A stretch of 64,000 bases of DNA from Mycolicibacterium boenickei (GCF_010731295.1 NZ_AP022579.1:3720001-3784000), one strand, 5' to 3'. Positions 18,414 through 27,626 are shown, counted from the first letter of the stretch. Numbers and translations are program-made. Notes: generated by a model not told the origin, from the sequence alone.

Positions 18414-19502
18414 TCATGAGAAGGCGCGGCGGTATTGGGGCGGGTACGGCAGGACCGTGCCGGCGCGCCGGGCCGCATCGCGGACCCAGTTCGGGTTGCG
18501 CAGCAGGGCCCGGGCCACGAAGACGGCATCGGCTTCGCCGCCGGAGATGATCGCTTCGGCCTGTTGGGCTTCGGTGATCAACCCGACCGATGCCGTCGCG
18601 ATGTCCGCCTCGGCTCGCACCCGTTTGGCGAACGGCACCTGGTAGCCCGGAAACACCGGGATCTTGGCGTCGGGAACGGCCCCTCCGGAGGAGACATCGA
18701 CCAGGTCGACGCCTGCCGTCTTCAAACCGGTGGCCAGCGCGACCGTGTCCTCGACAGTCCATCCGGGACGCGGGTCGTCGGTGTCACCGGCAAGCCAGTC
18801 GGTTGCCGACACTCGGAAGAGCAGCGGCAGGTGGTCGGGCCAGGTGCCCCGCACCGCGGTGGCCACCTCCAGGGCGAATCGCATCCGATTCTCGAGCGTT
18901 CCGCCGTACTCGTCGGTGCGCACGTTCGCTTGCGGTGACAGAAACTGGTGAATGAGATAGCCATGGGCTCCGTGGATTTCGAGAACCCGGAACCCTGCGA
19001 CGGCCGCCCGGCGGGCCGCGTCGGCGAAGGCCGTCACGATGCGGGCGATCTCAGCGCGGCTCAGTTCCTCGGGGGCAGGGAGGCGGCCGAAGGCTATCGG
19101 GCTCGGGCCCACCGTCGTCCAGGGCGCGGGTTGGCGGGCCGGGTCGGGCCATGGGCGGCCGGTAGATCCCTTCCGGCCGGCATGCACGATCTGGATTCCG
19201 GGGACGGCGCCCTGCGCGGAGATGAAACCGGTCAATCGCCGAAATCCGGGTACCTGGACGTCGTTCCACAATCCGAGGTCGTAGATGCTGCTGCGGCCGA
19301 CGGGGTCGACGGCGGTGGCCTCGACCATCGCCAGTGCGACCCCACCGATCGCGCGTGCACCGAAATGTTGCACGTGCCAATCGGTGGGTGTGCCGGCCTC
19401 CGGTCCGTCGACGACGGCCGAGAACTGCATCATCGGCGACATCCACGCCCGGTGGGCGAACGTGACATCGCGCAGGGTCAGGGGACTGAAGAGGCCGGGC
19501 AT
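18414..19502 (-). CDS. Old Yellow Enzyme family NADH:flavin oxidoreductase (YqjM-like)
   Basis: A 362-residue FMN enzyme with a TIM-barrel. The diagnostic segment EIHGAHGYLIHQFLSPQAN is present in mid-sequence, followed by DEYGGTLENR. The His pair that binds substrate oxygens is HGAHG/H-A-G type (VHAGRKGS). The N-terminal motif reads MSPMMQFS; in YqjM-type enzymes the residue between the second Met and Gln is a redox-tuning Cys, here replaced by Met. The ATG and the amidohydrolase stop overlap by one base (TGATG). It should reduce an activated C=C in the pathway encoded by the operon. Confidence 0.9.
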   Translation of the reverse strand: MPGLFSPLTLRDVTFAHRAWMSPMMQFSAVVDGPEAGTPTDWHVQHFGARAIGGVALAMVEATAVDPVGRSSIYDLGLWNDVQVPGFRRLTGFISAQGAVPGIQIVHAGRKGSTGRPWPDPARQPAPWTTVGPSPIAFGRLPAPEELSRAEIARIVTAFADAARRAAVAGFRVLEIHGAHGYLIHQFLSPQANVRTDEYGGTLENRMRFALEVATAVRGTWPDHLPLLFRVSATDWLAGDTDDPRPGWTVEDTVALATGLKTAGVDLVDVSSGGAVPDAKIPVFPGYQVPFAKRVRAEADIATASVGLITEAQQAEAIISGGEADAVFVARALLRNPNWVRDAARRAGTVLPYPPQYRRAFS

Positions 19503-20479
19503 CAGTTCATCCCCAGAAAAGCTCGCGCCGCCCGCGCCAATGCGTCCTCATCGGGTCCATGTTTGACGGCGAACCGTACGGGTTCGGGCTCGGCCATGTC
19601 GAACGGGTAGTCGCTGCCGCACACGACCTTGTCTTCCCCGGCAATCTCGCAGAGCAGCTCGAGCTGGGGTGCGTCATGGGTGACCGTGTCGAAGTAGAGA
19701 TCGCGGATCACCTCGGAGGGCAGTCGGGTGCATGTCGCCCGCACGTCGGCGCGGGCGCGCCAGCCGTGATCCCAGCGCCCGAGCAGTCCCGGAGCACAGC
19801 CACCGCCGTGCAGGAAGCAGATGCGCAGGGCCGGCAGCTCATCCTTGAGGCCGCTGAGGATCAGGTTCGCGACTGCGGTGGCGGTTTCGACGGGGTTCCC
19901 GATGAGGTTGGCCAGGTAGTAGTCCGACCATTCCGGTCGCCCGATCTGCATTGGGTGAACCAGCACCGGAAGATTGAGGCGGGCGGCTTCGGAAACGATG
20001 TGCCGCAGCAGCCCGCGGTGCAGTGACCCACCGCCGACTACAGGGGGGATGGCGACCCCGGCGATGCCTTCGGCGTCGCGCAGTGCGGTGAGCTGGGTGG
20101 TCACCAGTTCGGGTGCCCCCAGGCTGACGATACCCAGGCCCAGTAGCCTTCCGTCCGCGCGGTTCACCACATCGGCCAGTGACGTGTTGAAAGCCTGGGC
20201 GTAGTCGGCGCCGGCCGCGTCGTCGGTGAGCGGAAAGGCGAACGGTGGCGCCGAGAGCACCCGCACCGCAACCCCGGCCCGTGCCATGTCCTCGATGATC
20301 GCGGACTCGTTGCTCATCGCCTCGGTGGCGATCGACAGCGGTAGATCACCGAGGTACAACTGGCCGTCCCGGTCATTCATCGGTCCGTAGGGTGCGCCGG
20401 CGGGCAACCCGAACAGGTCGCCGGGGAGCCAGTGTGCGTGGACGTCGATGACGCCCTGAGGGTCCGTGCCTGCGCTCAT
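19502..20479 (-). CDS. Amidohydrolase family protein (ACMSD-type decarboxylase/hydrolase)
   Basis: A 325-residue metal-dependent TIM-barrel. Ligands expected for amidohydrolase-2 enzymes are visible: the H-x-H pair in DVHAHW near the N-terminus, His in LVHPMQ, His in FLHGGG and Asp in CGSDYPFDM. From family knowledge relatives decarboxylate or hydrolyse aromatic and ring-cleavage acids. The ATG overlaps the cupin stop (ATGA). It fits a step after ring hydroxylation or ring opening, but the reaction is not assigned. Confidence 0.87.
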   Translation of the reverse strand: MSAGTDPQGVIDVHAHWLPGDLFGLPAGAPYGPMNDRDGQLYLGDLPLSIATEAMSNESAIIEDMARAGVAVRVLSAPPFAFPLTDDAAGADYAQAFNTSLADVVNRADGRLLGLGIVSLGAPELVTTQLTALRDAEGIAGVAIPPVVGGGSLHRGLLRHIVSEAARLNLPVLVHPMQIGRPEWSDYYLANLIGNPVETATAVANLILSGLKDELPALRICFLHGGGCAPGLLGRWDHGWRARADVRATCTRLPSEVIRDLYFDTVTHDAPQLELLCEIAGEDKVVCGSDYPFDMAEPEPVRFAVKHGPDEDALARAARAFLGMN

Positions 20480-20916
20480 CGTGCGATGTCCAAAGCGGTG
20501 TTGTCGCCGTCCAGGTGTTCGACGGTGGTGAAGACCAGCTCGGTGTCTCCGATGTTCTCGATGTCGTGCAACAGGAATTCGCCTGGCCCGAAATGGAAGT
20601 GGCGGGTCTCGCCGGCGTGGTAGGAGACCTCACGGACGGAACCGTCGTGGGTGTGCTGGCGGCTGCGGCCGGCATTGATCGCGGTCCAGAAGTAGTCGAG
20701 GACGTGGCGGTGAGCGTGCCAGCGCTCGCCGGGCGCCAACCGGATTTCCCAGACCCGCACGCGCGAATCTTCGCTGAGAAGACGGGATCCGACGTGTCCG
20801 TCGAATGCGTGGTCGGCGAATTCCGCCTTGAGCCAATCGGGCCAACTTTCGAAGTCGGTGGCCACCAGTTCACCGGCCAGCGGCAGGTCGGTCAGGTAGT
20901 TGTCGTCGTTCATCAT
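20476..20916 (-). CDS. Cupin domain protein
   Basis: A small 146-residue cupin. The first cupin box contains RWHAHRHVLDYFW and further His residues (HTHDG, RHFHFGPGEF), enough to bind a metal. AGAGG lies 6 nt before the ATG ATG pair at 20916/20913; either Met may start. It follows the monooxygenase gene after 25 nt and overlaps the amidohydrolase. It could be a dioxygenase, isomerase or substrate-binding protein. No close named family is recognised. Confidence 0.78.
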   Translation of the reverse strand: MMNDDNYLTDLPLAGELVATDFESWPDWLKAEFADHAFDGHVGSRLLSEDSRVRVWEIRLAPGERWHAHRHVLDYFWTAINAGRSRQHTHDGSVREVSYHAGETRHFHFGPGEFLLHDIENIGDTELVFTTVEHLDGDNTALDIAR

Positions 20917-20941
20917 CGAGTTCCTCTCGTAGTGAAGGGTT

Positions 20942-22132
20942 TTAGTGCCCGGGCCCGTACAGGCCGAATCGCAGATCCGGATCGCCGGGCGTCCAGGTGT
21001 TGCGGAACTGGGACCGTTCGCCCATGTCGACGACTCTGCGTAGCAGCGTGTCGCTGAGCTGCAGCTGGGCCGGCTCCCACTTCGACAGAGCTGAGGTGAT
21101 GTCGCCCGATGAGGTGGACAAGGCGTCGGCCAGGGCCCAGGCATCCGCCGCGGCCTTGGCGGTTCCGGCCGCCGCATGCGGCCGCGATGCGCACGCGGCA
21201 TCTCCGATCAGTGCGGCCCGGCCGAGCGCCATCCGCGAGGACCGCACGTCCGACAACACCTGCAGATAGGGCTGGGCGGTCGCGGCGACCACCTCGGCCA
21301 CCGCGGGGGCCAGCTGCTCGCCGGCCGCCGCGCGCAGTTCGGTGATGAAGCGGTCCTGTACCTGACCTGGGTGCACAGACACCGATCCGGTGAATCCCCG
21401 CTTGTCGGTGAGCAGTTCAGTGAGCTGAGGTCCGGCAGGAACGTTGCGGTACCAGACGTAGTTCATCAGACGGTCAGCCTCGTCGAGGCTGTCTTCGCCG
21501 GGTATCGGGTACATGGTGATATGGGAGTTCGGGATAACGGTGTACGTGATGGCATCGCTCAGCGTTTCGCGGGTCTGCGCGCTGAGTTCTGACAGCGCTA
21601 CGGTGCCCCGCCAGCCGACATACCCCGAATAGGCGAGTTTGGCGTCGGGGTCGAAGAATTCACGTGCCGGTGAACTGATACCGTCGGCGAACACCACCAG
21701 GTCGGCGCGGGCTGTTCTTCCGCTGACAAACCGCACGGTCACCGTGTCGGCATCCTGGTCGAAGCCGCAGGCGAATTCGCCGTAGTGGTAGTGCTCGGGG
21801 CCGAAGTCGGCAAGCAGAGCCCGGTAGAACGTGCCCCAAGAGGTGTAAGTCCACACAGCGCGTTCGCGGTGGACGACCGCTCCGCTTGGGTCGAGGTACT
21901 GCACGTAGTCGGTGGCGGTGTGCAGGTCAGCCAGCTTCTGGCGGCTGCGTTCGGCGAACCAGCGCACGGTATCGGGTTGCAGGACGATGCCGCTGCCACG
22001 GCCGTCCAGGGGCACCGGGGTGCGTTCGTAGACGTCGACGCGGAATCCCAGTTCGCGCAACAGCAGGGCAGTCGTCAGCCCTCCGATGGATCCTCCGACG
22101 ACGATCGCCGACGCATTGCCGTATTCGGTCAT
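20942..22132 (-). CDS. FAD-dependent aromatic monooxygenase, 2,6-dihydroxypyridine 3-hydroxylase-like
   Basis: A 396-residue group A flavoprotein hydroxylase. It has the FAD loop VVGGSIGGL at residues 11-19, RGSGIVLQP, and the GD box LIGDAACASRPHAAAGTAKAA in the C-terminal third. From memory the middle region (YVGWRGT, MYPIPGE, the segment before RGFTG) and the tail (PGDPDLRFGL) parallel Arthrobacter dihydroxypyridine hydroxylase more than phenol-type hydroxylases. It would hydroxylate a hydroxylated ring using NAD(P)H and O2. The ATG overlaps the transporter stop (ATGA). Confidence 0.88.
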   Translation of the reverse strand: MTEYGNASAIVVGGSIGGLTTALLLRELGFRVDVYERTPVPLDGRGSGIVLQPDTVRWFAERSRQKLADLHTATDYVQYLDPSGAVVHRERAVWTYTSWGTFYRALLADFGPEHYHYGEFACGFDQDADTVTVRFVSGRTARADLVVFADGISSPAREFFDPDAKLAYSGYVGWRGTVALSELSAQTRETLSDAITYTVIPNSHITMYPIPGEDSLDEADRLMNYVWYRNVPAGPQLTELLTDKRGFTGSVSVHPGQVQDRFITELRAAAGEQLAPAVAEVVAATAQPYLQVLSDVRSSRMALGRAALIGDAACASRPHAAAGTAKAAADAWALADALSTSSGDITSALSKWEPAQLQLSDTLLRRVVDMGERSQFRNTWTPGDPDLRFGLYGPGH

Positions 22133-23484
22133 GACGTGCTCTTTTCGCTCAATGGAATGTCTTGGACGGCGTTGTGGTCGACCGGCATTGGCTCCCCGCG
22201 GGTTTCGCGCGCGAAAGCGAGGCCGATGACGGCGATCAGTCCGATCGCAGACACTGATGCGGTGGCGATGCCGAGGTTCCCGCCGAACCACGAGGCGGCG
22301 ATCACACCTGCGGTGAAGGGGCCCAGCGCGGTGAGGTAGCGGCCCACGCTGTTGCAGATCGCCAATGCGGTGGCGCGCACACTGGGCGGAAAGAGCTCTG
22401 GGCCGTAGATGAAGGTGCCCGACAGCGCGCCGAACAAGCCGAAGCCGAGAAGTGGCATGGCGACGAGCATCTCGGTGTAGCTGCGGTCGATCGGGAACGC
22501 CCATGCGATCGTGGCGGCCGAGACCACGAAACTGATCAGGAAGGCTTTCTTCCGTCCGATGGCGTCAGCGACGAAACCCCATGCGGCATAACCGATGATG
22601 CCACCGGCATTGAACAGCATGGCCGCCACGGCGACCCGGTGGTCGGCTACGGCCCGGCCAAGGCCGTCGGCGGTGGTCATCTGCCGGATGATCTGTGGGT
22701 ACCAGGTCGATACGCTCCAGAACGAGATGAGCGCTCCGGTAGCCAGTGCGGTGCACACCAGCATCGGGTGCAGCAGCGGGGGAGTGACGAGGCGCCGCAG
22801 CACGAATCGATCGTGATCATGGATTCGGCCGAGCGCTTTCCGTTCCTTTCGCGCCTGCAGATGGGCGCCGATCTCGGGCGGCTCGGGTACGTAGCGACGG
22901 ATGAACCAGACCACCAGGGCCGGGATGCCTGCGAGCAGCATCATGGCGCGCCAGCCGTGATCGCCGAGCAGTGCGTACGCGGCGGCTGCCATGAAGAACC
23001 CGGCCGCGTATCCGGCCATCATGACTCCACCCGCACGGGCGCGGAAGCGGTTGCGCCAGGATTCGGCGATGAGTGCCGCGCCCACCGGTGCCTCGACGCC
23101 GGAGCCGAGGCCCGCGATGAAGCGCAGAATGCCTAGTTGCCACCAGGTTTCGGCGAACACGGCCAGAGCGCTGAAAACGGCGTAGGTAAGGATGCCGACC
23201 GACAACACTCGGGTGCGGCCGAAGTAGTCGGCGAGCATCCCGAACAGGATGCCTCCGGTGGCCCAGCCGGTGAGGAAGAGGGCGACAGTCAGCCCGCCGT
23301 AGAAGCCGATTGCCGCTCCGTCGGTACCGATTCCGCTGTTGGGAAGCAATTCGTTCATGGCCGGACCCAGGACGAGAACATAGAGGCTGCCTGCGAAGCC
23401 GTCGAGCCCCCAGCCCAAGGTGGTGCCTGCCAGTACGAGCCATTGTGTCCGGGTGATGTCCTGATGCCAACGTCCTGTGGACAT
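22129..23484 (-). CDS. MFS transporter, aromatic-acid/sugar-acid symporter type
   Basis: A 451-residue, 12-helix major facilitator. The helix-1 region GWGLDGFAGSLY carries the Asp typical of the AAHS/NanT-like groups. The helix 2-3 loop is GMLADYFGRTRVL, and an acidic-charged GLGSGVEAPVGAAL follows in helix 4. It is expected to import the organic acid degraded by the surrounding enzymes. It follows the aldehyde dehydrogenase gene after 30 nt and overlaps the monooxygenase gene. Confidence 0.9.
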   Translation of the reverse strand: MSTGRWHQDITRTQWLVLAGTTLGWGLDGFAGSLYVLVLGPAMNELLPNSGIGTDGAAIGFYGGLTVALFLTGWATGGILFGMLADYFGRTRVLSVGILTYAVFSALAVFAETWWQLGILRFIAGLGSGVEAPVGAALIAESWRNRFRARAGGVMMAGYAAGFFMAAAAYALLGDHGWRAMMLLAGIPALVVWFIRRYVPEPPEIGAHLQARKERKALGRIHDHDRFVLRRLVTPPLLHPMLVCTALATGALISFWSVSTWYPQIIRQMTTADGLGRAVADHRVAVAAMLFNAGGIIGYAAWGFVADAIGRKKAFLISFVVSAATIAWAFPIDRSYTEMLVAMPLLGFGLFGALSGTFIYGPELFPPSVRATALAICNSVGRYLTALGPFTAGVIAASWFGGNLGIATASVSAIGLIAVIGLAFARETRGEPMPVDHNAVQDIPLSEKSTS

Positions 23485-23514
23485 GTATGTGCCTTTCGAG
23501 GTTTCGGGGAAGGG

Positions 23515-25014
23515 TCAGTTGAGGCGGCGCTGCGGCTGGCCGCCGTACCAGTCGACGTGGTCGGCCGCGGTGCGCACGACGATCGTCTTGACCCAGGAGA
23601 AATCATCGAATGACTCTGTACCGGCGTCCTTTCCGGAGCCGGACTCCTTGATGCCGCCCCAGGGCAGCGACGGTTCGAGGCGGTGGTGGTCGTTGACCCA
23701 CACCATGCCCGCGTTGATCTGGGCTGCCACGCGGTGTGCGCGGCCGACGTCGGTGGTCCACAGGCCGGCACCGAGCCCGTACGGGTTGTCGTTGGCCATG
23801 CGTATCGCGTCGCACTCGTCATCGAACGGGATGACCACCGCCACCGGGCCGAAGATCTCTTCGCGCGCGACGGCCATGGTCATCGTGGCGTCCGAAAGCA
23901 CGGTGGGCGGCAGGAAGAACCCGTGGTCCAACGGACTTGGCAGAGCAGGGGTCCGGCCGCCGGCCTTGAGGGTCGCACCCTCATCGAGCCCCGTCTGCAC
24001 GAGGGCCGCCACCTTGTCCCGTTGGCGGGCGCTTATCAGTGGTCCCATCTGGGTGTCGGGCGCAGCCGGATCACCGAGCCGAATCGCCTGTGCGCGGGCC
24101 GCGAGCGCGTCGACGAATGCGTGGTAGATGCCGCGCTGCACCAGGAATCGGGAACCGGCCACGCACGATTGACCGGCCGCGACGAACGCCGCGAATGCTG
24201 CGCCCTCCGCAGCGACGGTGGGGTCGACATCATCGAACAGCAGCACCGGTGTCTTGCCGCCGAGTTCGGCCGTGATGCGGGCGAACCGCGACGCCGTCGC
24301 GACCGCCGCCGAGCGGCCCGCCTCTGTGCCACCGGTGAGGGTGATCTTGGCGATATCGGGATGGTGGGTCAAGCGCTCGCCGGCCGCGCGGGCCCCGGTG
24401 ACGACGTTCAGCACGCCGTCGGGCAATCCCGCCTCGGTGAGGATGTCGGCGAGGGCCAGGGTAGTCAGCGGGGTCAGCTCAGATGGCTTGACCACCACGG
24501 TGTTTCCGTTGGCCAGCGCGGCGGACAGGCTGCGCGCCAGGATGAGCATCGGATGGTTGAACGGGGTGATGATGCCGCACACGCCGAGCGGAAGCCGCTG
24601 CTGGTAGGAGAGGTAGGGGCCATCTCCGGGAAGGACGGCCTGGCGCTGCGCCGCCAACAGCCCGGCGTTGTAGCGGAACCATTCCGGTACCCGGGACAGC
24701 TGTGCCCGGGTCTCGGTGATCGGCCGGCCGTTGTTGCGGGTTTCGAGCGTGTAGAGCGTCTCACTGGAGTTCTCGATGGCGTCGGCGATGCGCAGTAGGA
24801 GTTTGGCACGGTCGCTGCGGACCATGCTCGGCCATGGCCCGTCCTCGAAGGCCCTGCGGGCGGTGGAAACTGCGGCGTCCACTTCGCGCTCACCCTGTTC
24901 TGGCAGCGTGGCGATCACTTCCCCGGTGGCGGGGTTGAGGATGTCGCGGAACTGGCCGTGCGGAACGGGCGCAGCCGGCGTGGTGGATGTGCTCTCCAGT
25001 GAGACATGGGTCAT
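23515..25014 (-). CDS. Aldehyde dehydrogenase family protein
   Basis: A 499-residue NAD(P)-dependent ALDH with complete active site. PFNHP is at about 151, KPSE at 176-179, the general base Glu250 lies in AELGGK and the nucleophile Cys284 in GQSCVAG. C-terminal EEIFGPV is present. It is the first gene of the long minus-strand operon and faces the PucR-type regulator across 107 bp. It should oxidise a pathway aldehyde or semialdehyde to the acid. Confidence 0.93.
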   Translation of the reverse strand: MTHVSLESTSTTPAAPVPHGQFRDILNPATGEVIATLPEQGEREVDAAVSTARRAFEDGPWPSMVRSDRAKLLLRIADAIENSSETLYTLETRNNGRPITETRAQLSRVPEWFRYNAGLLAAQRQAVLPGDGPYLSYQQRLPLGVCGIITPFNHPMLILARSLSAALANGNTVVVKPSELTPLTTLALADILTEAGLPDGVLNVVTGARAAGERLTHHPDIAKITLTGGTEAGRSAAVATASRFARITAELGGKTPVLLFDDVDPTVAAEGAAFAAFVAAGQSCVAGSRFLVQRGIYHAFVDALAARAQAIRLGDPAAPDTQMGPLISARQRDKVAALVQTGLDEGATLKAGGRTPALPSPLDHGFFLPPTVLSDATMTMAVAREEIFGPVAVVIPFDDECDAIRMANDNPYGLGAGLWTTDVGRAHRVAAQINAGMVWVNDHHRLEPSLPWGGIKESGSGKDAGTESFDDFSWVKTIVVRTAADHVDWYGGQPQRRLN

Positions 25015-25050
25015 GGGACATGAGTGTCGTCACACCCGGGCGGTCCATCA

Positions 25051-25087
25051 ATGTCTGACAAGACATATTTCTTCTATATTTATGTCT
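25051..25087. promoter_or_regulatory. Candidate operator in the ALDH/PucR divergent promoter
   Basis: Three copies of the hexamer ATGTCT/AGACAT occur in an AT-rich gap: ATGTCT 25051-25056, AGACAT 25061-25066 and ATGTCT 25082-25087. The first two form a palindrome with a 4-nt spacer. AGACATA (25061-25067) and TATGTCT (25081-25087) form a 7-bp inverted repeat with 13 nt between. TATTCT at 25087-25092 could be the regulator's -10. Binding by the adjacent regulator is inferred from position. Confidence 0.6.
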
Positions 25088-25121
25088 ATTCTGATACCTC
25101 GATCTGCGGCACACTGACCGC

Positions 25122-26918
25122 GTGACTTCCTCGACCGACAATCAACGGCCCGGCGCGGAACTGGTGACGTGGCTGGCAGCGCTACGGAGCCTCAGCGCTC
25201 AAGCCTGTGCCGATGCCGATCTGCGGGAGGTGCTCTGTCTGGTCGCCGACACAGCGCGGACCCTGCTGGGATTCGACTTCTGCGGAGTCCTTGTTCCCGA
25301 TTCGAATCGCGATCGGCTGGTGGTGCAGGGATGGAGCGGACTGTCGGATGGTTACGTCCAGCGGGTCAACTCCGACACGCCGATCCGGCTCGACAGCGGA
25401 TCGCCCTCGAGCCGGGCGTTCCATCGCGGCGAGCCGGTGTCCATACGGGACGTGCGAGAGGAACCAGAGTTCGCGCTCTGGGCCGGCGTCGCACAAGAAC
25501 AGGGATACCGCGCCATCGTCGCTGTGCCGCTGGTGGCCGGCGCTGACGTACTGGGGACGCTCAACGGCTACTACGCCTCGGTGCACACGTTCACCCGGTA
25601 CGAGATCGAGCGGCTGATCTTGCTGGCCAACCACGCCGCGATCGCGGTCACTTCGGCGCGCCGGCTCGACGAGCTGCGCACGCTCACCAGCTCGCTGCGT
25701 GAACAACGTGACGCGTTGGCGCGATCAGAGCAGATCCACGAGCGGTTGTTGACGGTCACACTGCGTTCCGGCGGGATCGCTGGGATCGCAGCCGCGCTGA
25801 GCGATCTCATCGACCGACCGGTTCTGATCGATGACGGGCGCGAAACCGAGTTGGCCCGAGCTGGAGCGAACGTCGAATTTCTCACTCCCGCAGCGCGTTC
25901 GGCAGCAGCCGAAAGCATGTCCACGGAAGCTGCGGCGACCGTCGAGGCCGTCGCAAATGCCGACGGTGGTTCCAGTGGATGGCTGGTTGCCGGCGTGCGG
26001 CTGGGCAGTGAGGTTGCCGCTCGGATCTGGTTTCCCGGCGAGGTCGAAACGCTCGACCCACTGCAGGTTCGCGCCGTCGAGCACGCGTCGATCGTGGTGT
26101 CGGTCGAACTGCTACGGGATCAGACGGCAGCGGAGGTGGAACGGCGACTTCGCGGGGAGTTGCTGTCCGATGTGTTGTCGAGCAGCGGGTCCCTGTCCGA
26201 TCCACTGCGGACCCGTGCCCGGCGGCTGGGCCATGACCTCAGCGTGCCTCACGTTGCAATCGTGGCAACGCTGGCCGCGCCGACCGACGCGGCCACCCGC
26301 GTGGCGTGGCAGCGTGCGCTGGCGGCCGTGACGGAGTTGGCTTCGGCCTATCGGCCGAGGCCGTTGGTGGCGATGCACGGCGGCATGCTGGTCACACTGT
26401 GGCCGGAGGTGGCTGACACGAGCGAACCGCCCGGTGTCATGGTCCGGAGAGCGATAGCCCAAGTCTCCCATGAGATCACGGCCACAGCCGCGGTCTCTGC
26501 TTCCCGTACTGTCGACGTTGGGGAGGCCTACCGTACTGCCAAGGGAGCGATGGAAATTGCGCTGCAGGGCGGCCGAGCCGGCACCACCGTCACTCTCGAG
26601 GATCTCGGTATCGTCGGACTGCTGCTCCAGTTGAACGATCCGGCCAAACTCTCGGCATTCGCCGCTCGCAAGCTCAAGCCGGTCATCGACTACGACGCCG
26701 ACCATCGCACCGAGTTGATGACGACATTGCGGACCTATCTCGCAAGTCGGCAGGATCGCAACGTGACTGCGCGGACGCTGTTGATCCATTCCAACACCGT
26801 TGCGCAACGGCTCCGACGCATCGAGCAGTTGTGCGAGGTGAACCTTTCCGATCCGGCGACCACCGTGGAGTTTTCGTCTGCGCTGACGGTGCACGACCTC
26901 GCCGTCCGTGGCACCTGA
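25122..26918 (+). CDS. GAF-domain PucR-family transcriptional regulator
   Basis: A 598-residue cytosolic regulator. A GAF sensor domain occupies roughly residues 25-185 (FCGVLVPD, RGEPVSIRDVREEPEF, YRAIVAVPLV), followed by a short coiled segment and a CdaR/PucR middle region. The C-terminal PucR helix-turn-helix lies at about 530-590 (RNVTARTLLIHSNTVAQRLRRIEQL). It starts with GTG. It is divergent from the nine-gene operon with inverted repeats between them, so it is the probable ligand-responsive regulator of that operon. The ligand is presumably the substrate or an intermediate. Confidence 0.87.
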   Translation: MTSSTDNQRPGAELVTWLAALRSLSAQACADADLREVLCLVADTARTLLGFDFCGVLVPDSNRDRLVVQGWSGLSDGYVQRVNSDTPIRLDSGSPSSRAFHRGEPVSIRDVREEPEFALWAGVAQEQGYRAIVAVPLVAGADVLGTLNGYYASVHTFTRYEIERLILLANHAAIAVTSARRLDELRTLTSSLREQRDALARSEQIHERLLTVTLRSGGIAGIAAALSDLIDRPVLIDDGRETELARAGANVEFLTPAARSAAAESMSTEAAATVEAVANADGGSSGWLVAGVRLGSEVAARIWFPGEVETLDPLQVRAVEHASIVVSVELLRDQTAAEVERRLRGELLSDVLSSSGSLSDPLRTRARRLGHDLSVPHVAIVATLAAPTDAATRVAWQRALAAVTELASAYRPRPLVAMHGGMLVTLWPEVADTSEPPGVMVRRAIAQVSHEITATAAVSASRTVDVGEAYRTAKGAMEIALQGGRAGTTVTLEDLGIVGLLLQLNDPAKLSAFAARKLKPVIDYDADHRTELMTTLRTYLASRQDRNVTARTLLIHSNTVAQRLRRIEQLCEVNLSDPATTVEFSSALTVHDLAVRGT

Positions 26919-26975
26919 CGAAAGTTGTCGCACCCTTGAAGTTGTTTCGGTGCCGGAAATTGGTTGCGGTTGGCG

Positions 26976-27626
26976 TCAGTTCGGGCCCGCGCCGATCGAC
27001 TCCAGCGCTTCGACCGCCTCGGGGGAGTAGGCGACCGAAGCGTCGAGAGCGGCGGCGGTACGCAAGGTCGTGGCCAGTGCCGTGGCGGCGAGTTCGACCA
27101 GGATGTCGACGTCCACGTCGCGGTGGGTGATGCGGTCGATCATCATCTCGTCGAGGAATCCGATCCAGCCGTGCATGGCGATGCGCAGAGTGGGTGCGAT
27201 GGGCTCCACGACTTCGAGTGCCGACAGAATTCGTTGGGCACCCAGCCAGCGAAGGTGCTCGACGGCGGACTGGTGTTCGGCATCGGCGCCCAGCGCGCCG
27301 CGAAGCAGCGCGACGAAACTGTCTGAGTACGAATCGATGTGGGTGATGTGGCTGCGCAGGGCGTGGCGCAGCTGATCGGCCAGCGGCGTGCCCGGAGGTA
27401 CGGGCGCTGTCTGCGCCGCCGCGATCTCCGCCGCGATCTCGTTCATCACCGCCAGGTACAGGCCGCGCTTGTTGACGAAGTGGTGTGCGATCAATCCGTA
27501 GGCCACGCCGGCGTCCTTGGCCACCCGCGCGGTGGTGACCTGGTCGTACGGCCGTGTCGCGAACAGCTTTCGGGCGGTATCGACAATGAGCTGACGCCGG
27601 TCGATCGGCTTGGCCTGCGCGGTCAT
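26976..27626 (-). CDS. TetR/AcrR family regulator
   Basis: A 216-residue regulator. The N-terminal helix-turn-helix is DRRQLIVDTARKLFATR...TTARVAKDAGVAYGLIAHHFVNKRGLY-type (quoted in part). The C-terminal ligand domain is all-helical. The ATG at 27626 overlaps the stop of the upstream SDR gene, so the two are coupled. A perfect palindrome upstream of that SDR is the likely binding site, giving autoregulation. It is convergent with the PucR gene, and the 57 bp between them show nothing notable. Confidence 0.88.
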   Translation of the reverse strand: MTAQAKPIDRRQLIVDTARKLFATRPYDQVTTARVAKDAGVAYGLIAHHFVNKRGLYLAVMNEIAAEIAAAQTAPVPPGTPLADQLRHALRSHITHIDSYSDSFVALLRGALGADAEHQSAVEHLRWLGAQRILSALEVVEPIAPTLRIAMHGWIGFLDEMMIDRITHRDVDVDILVELAATALATTLRTAAALDASVAYSPEAVEALESIGAGPN

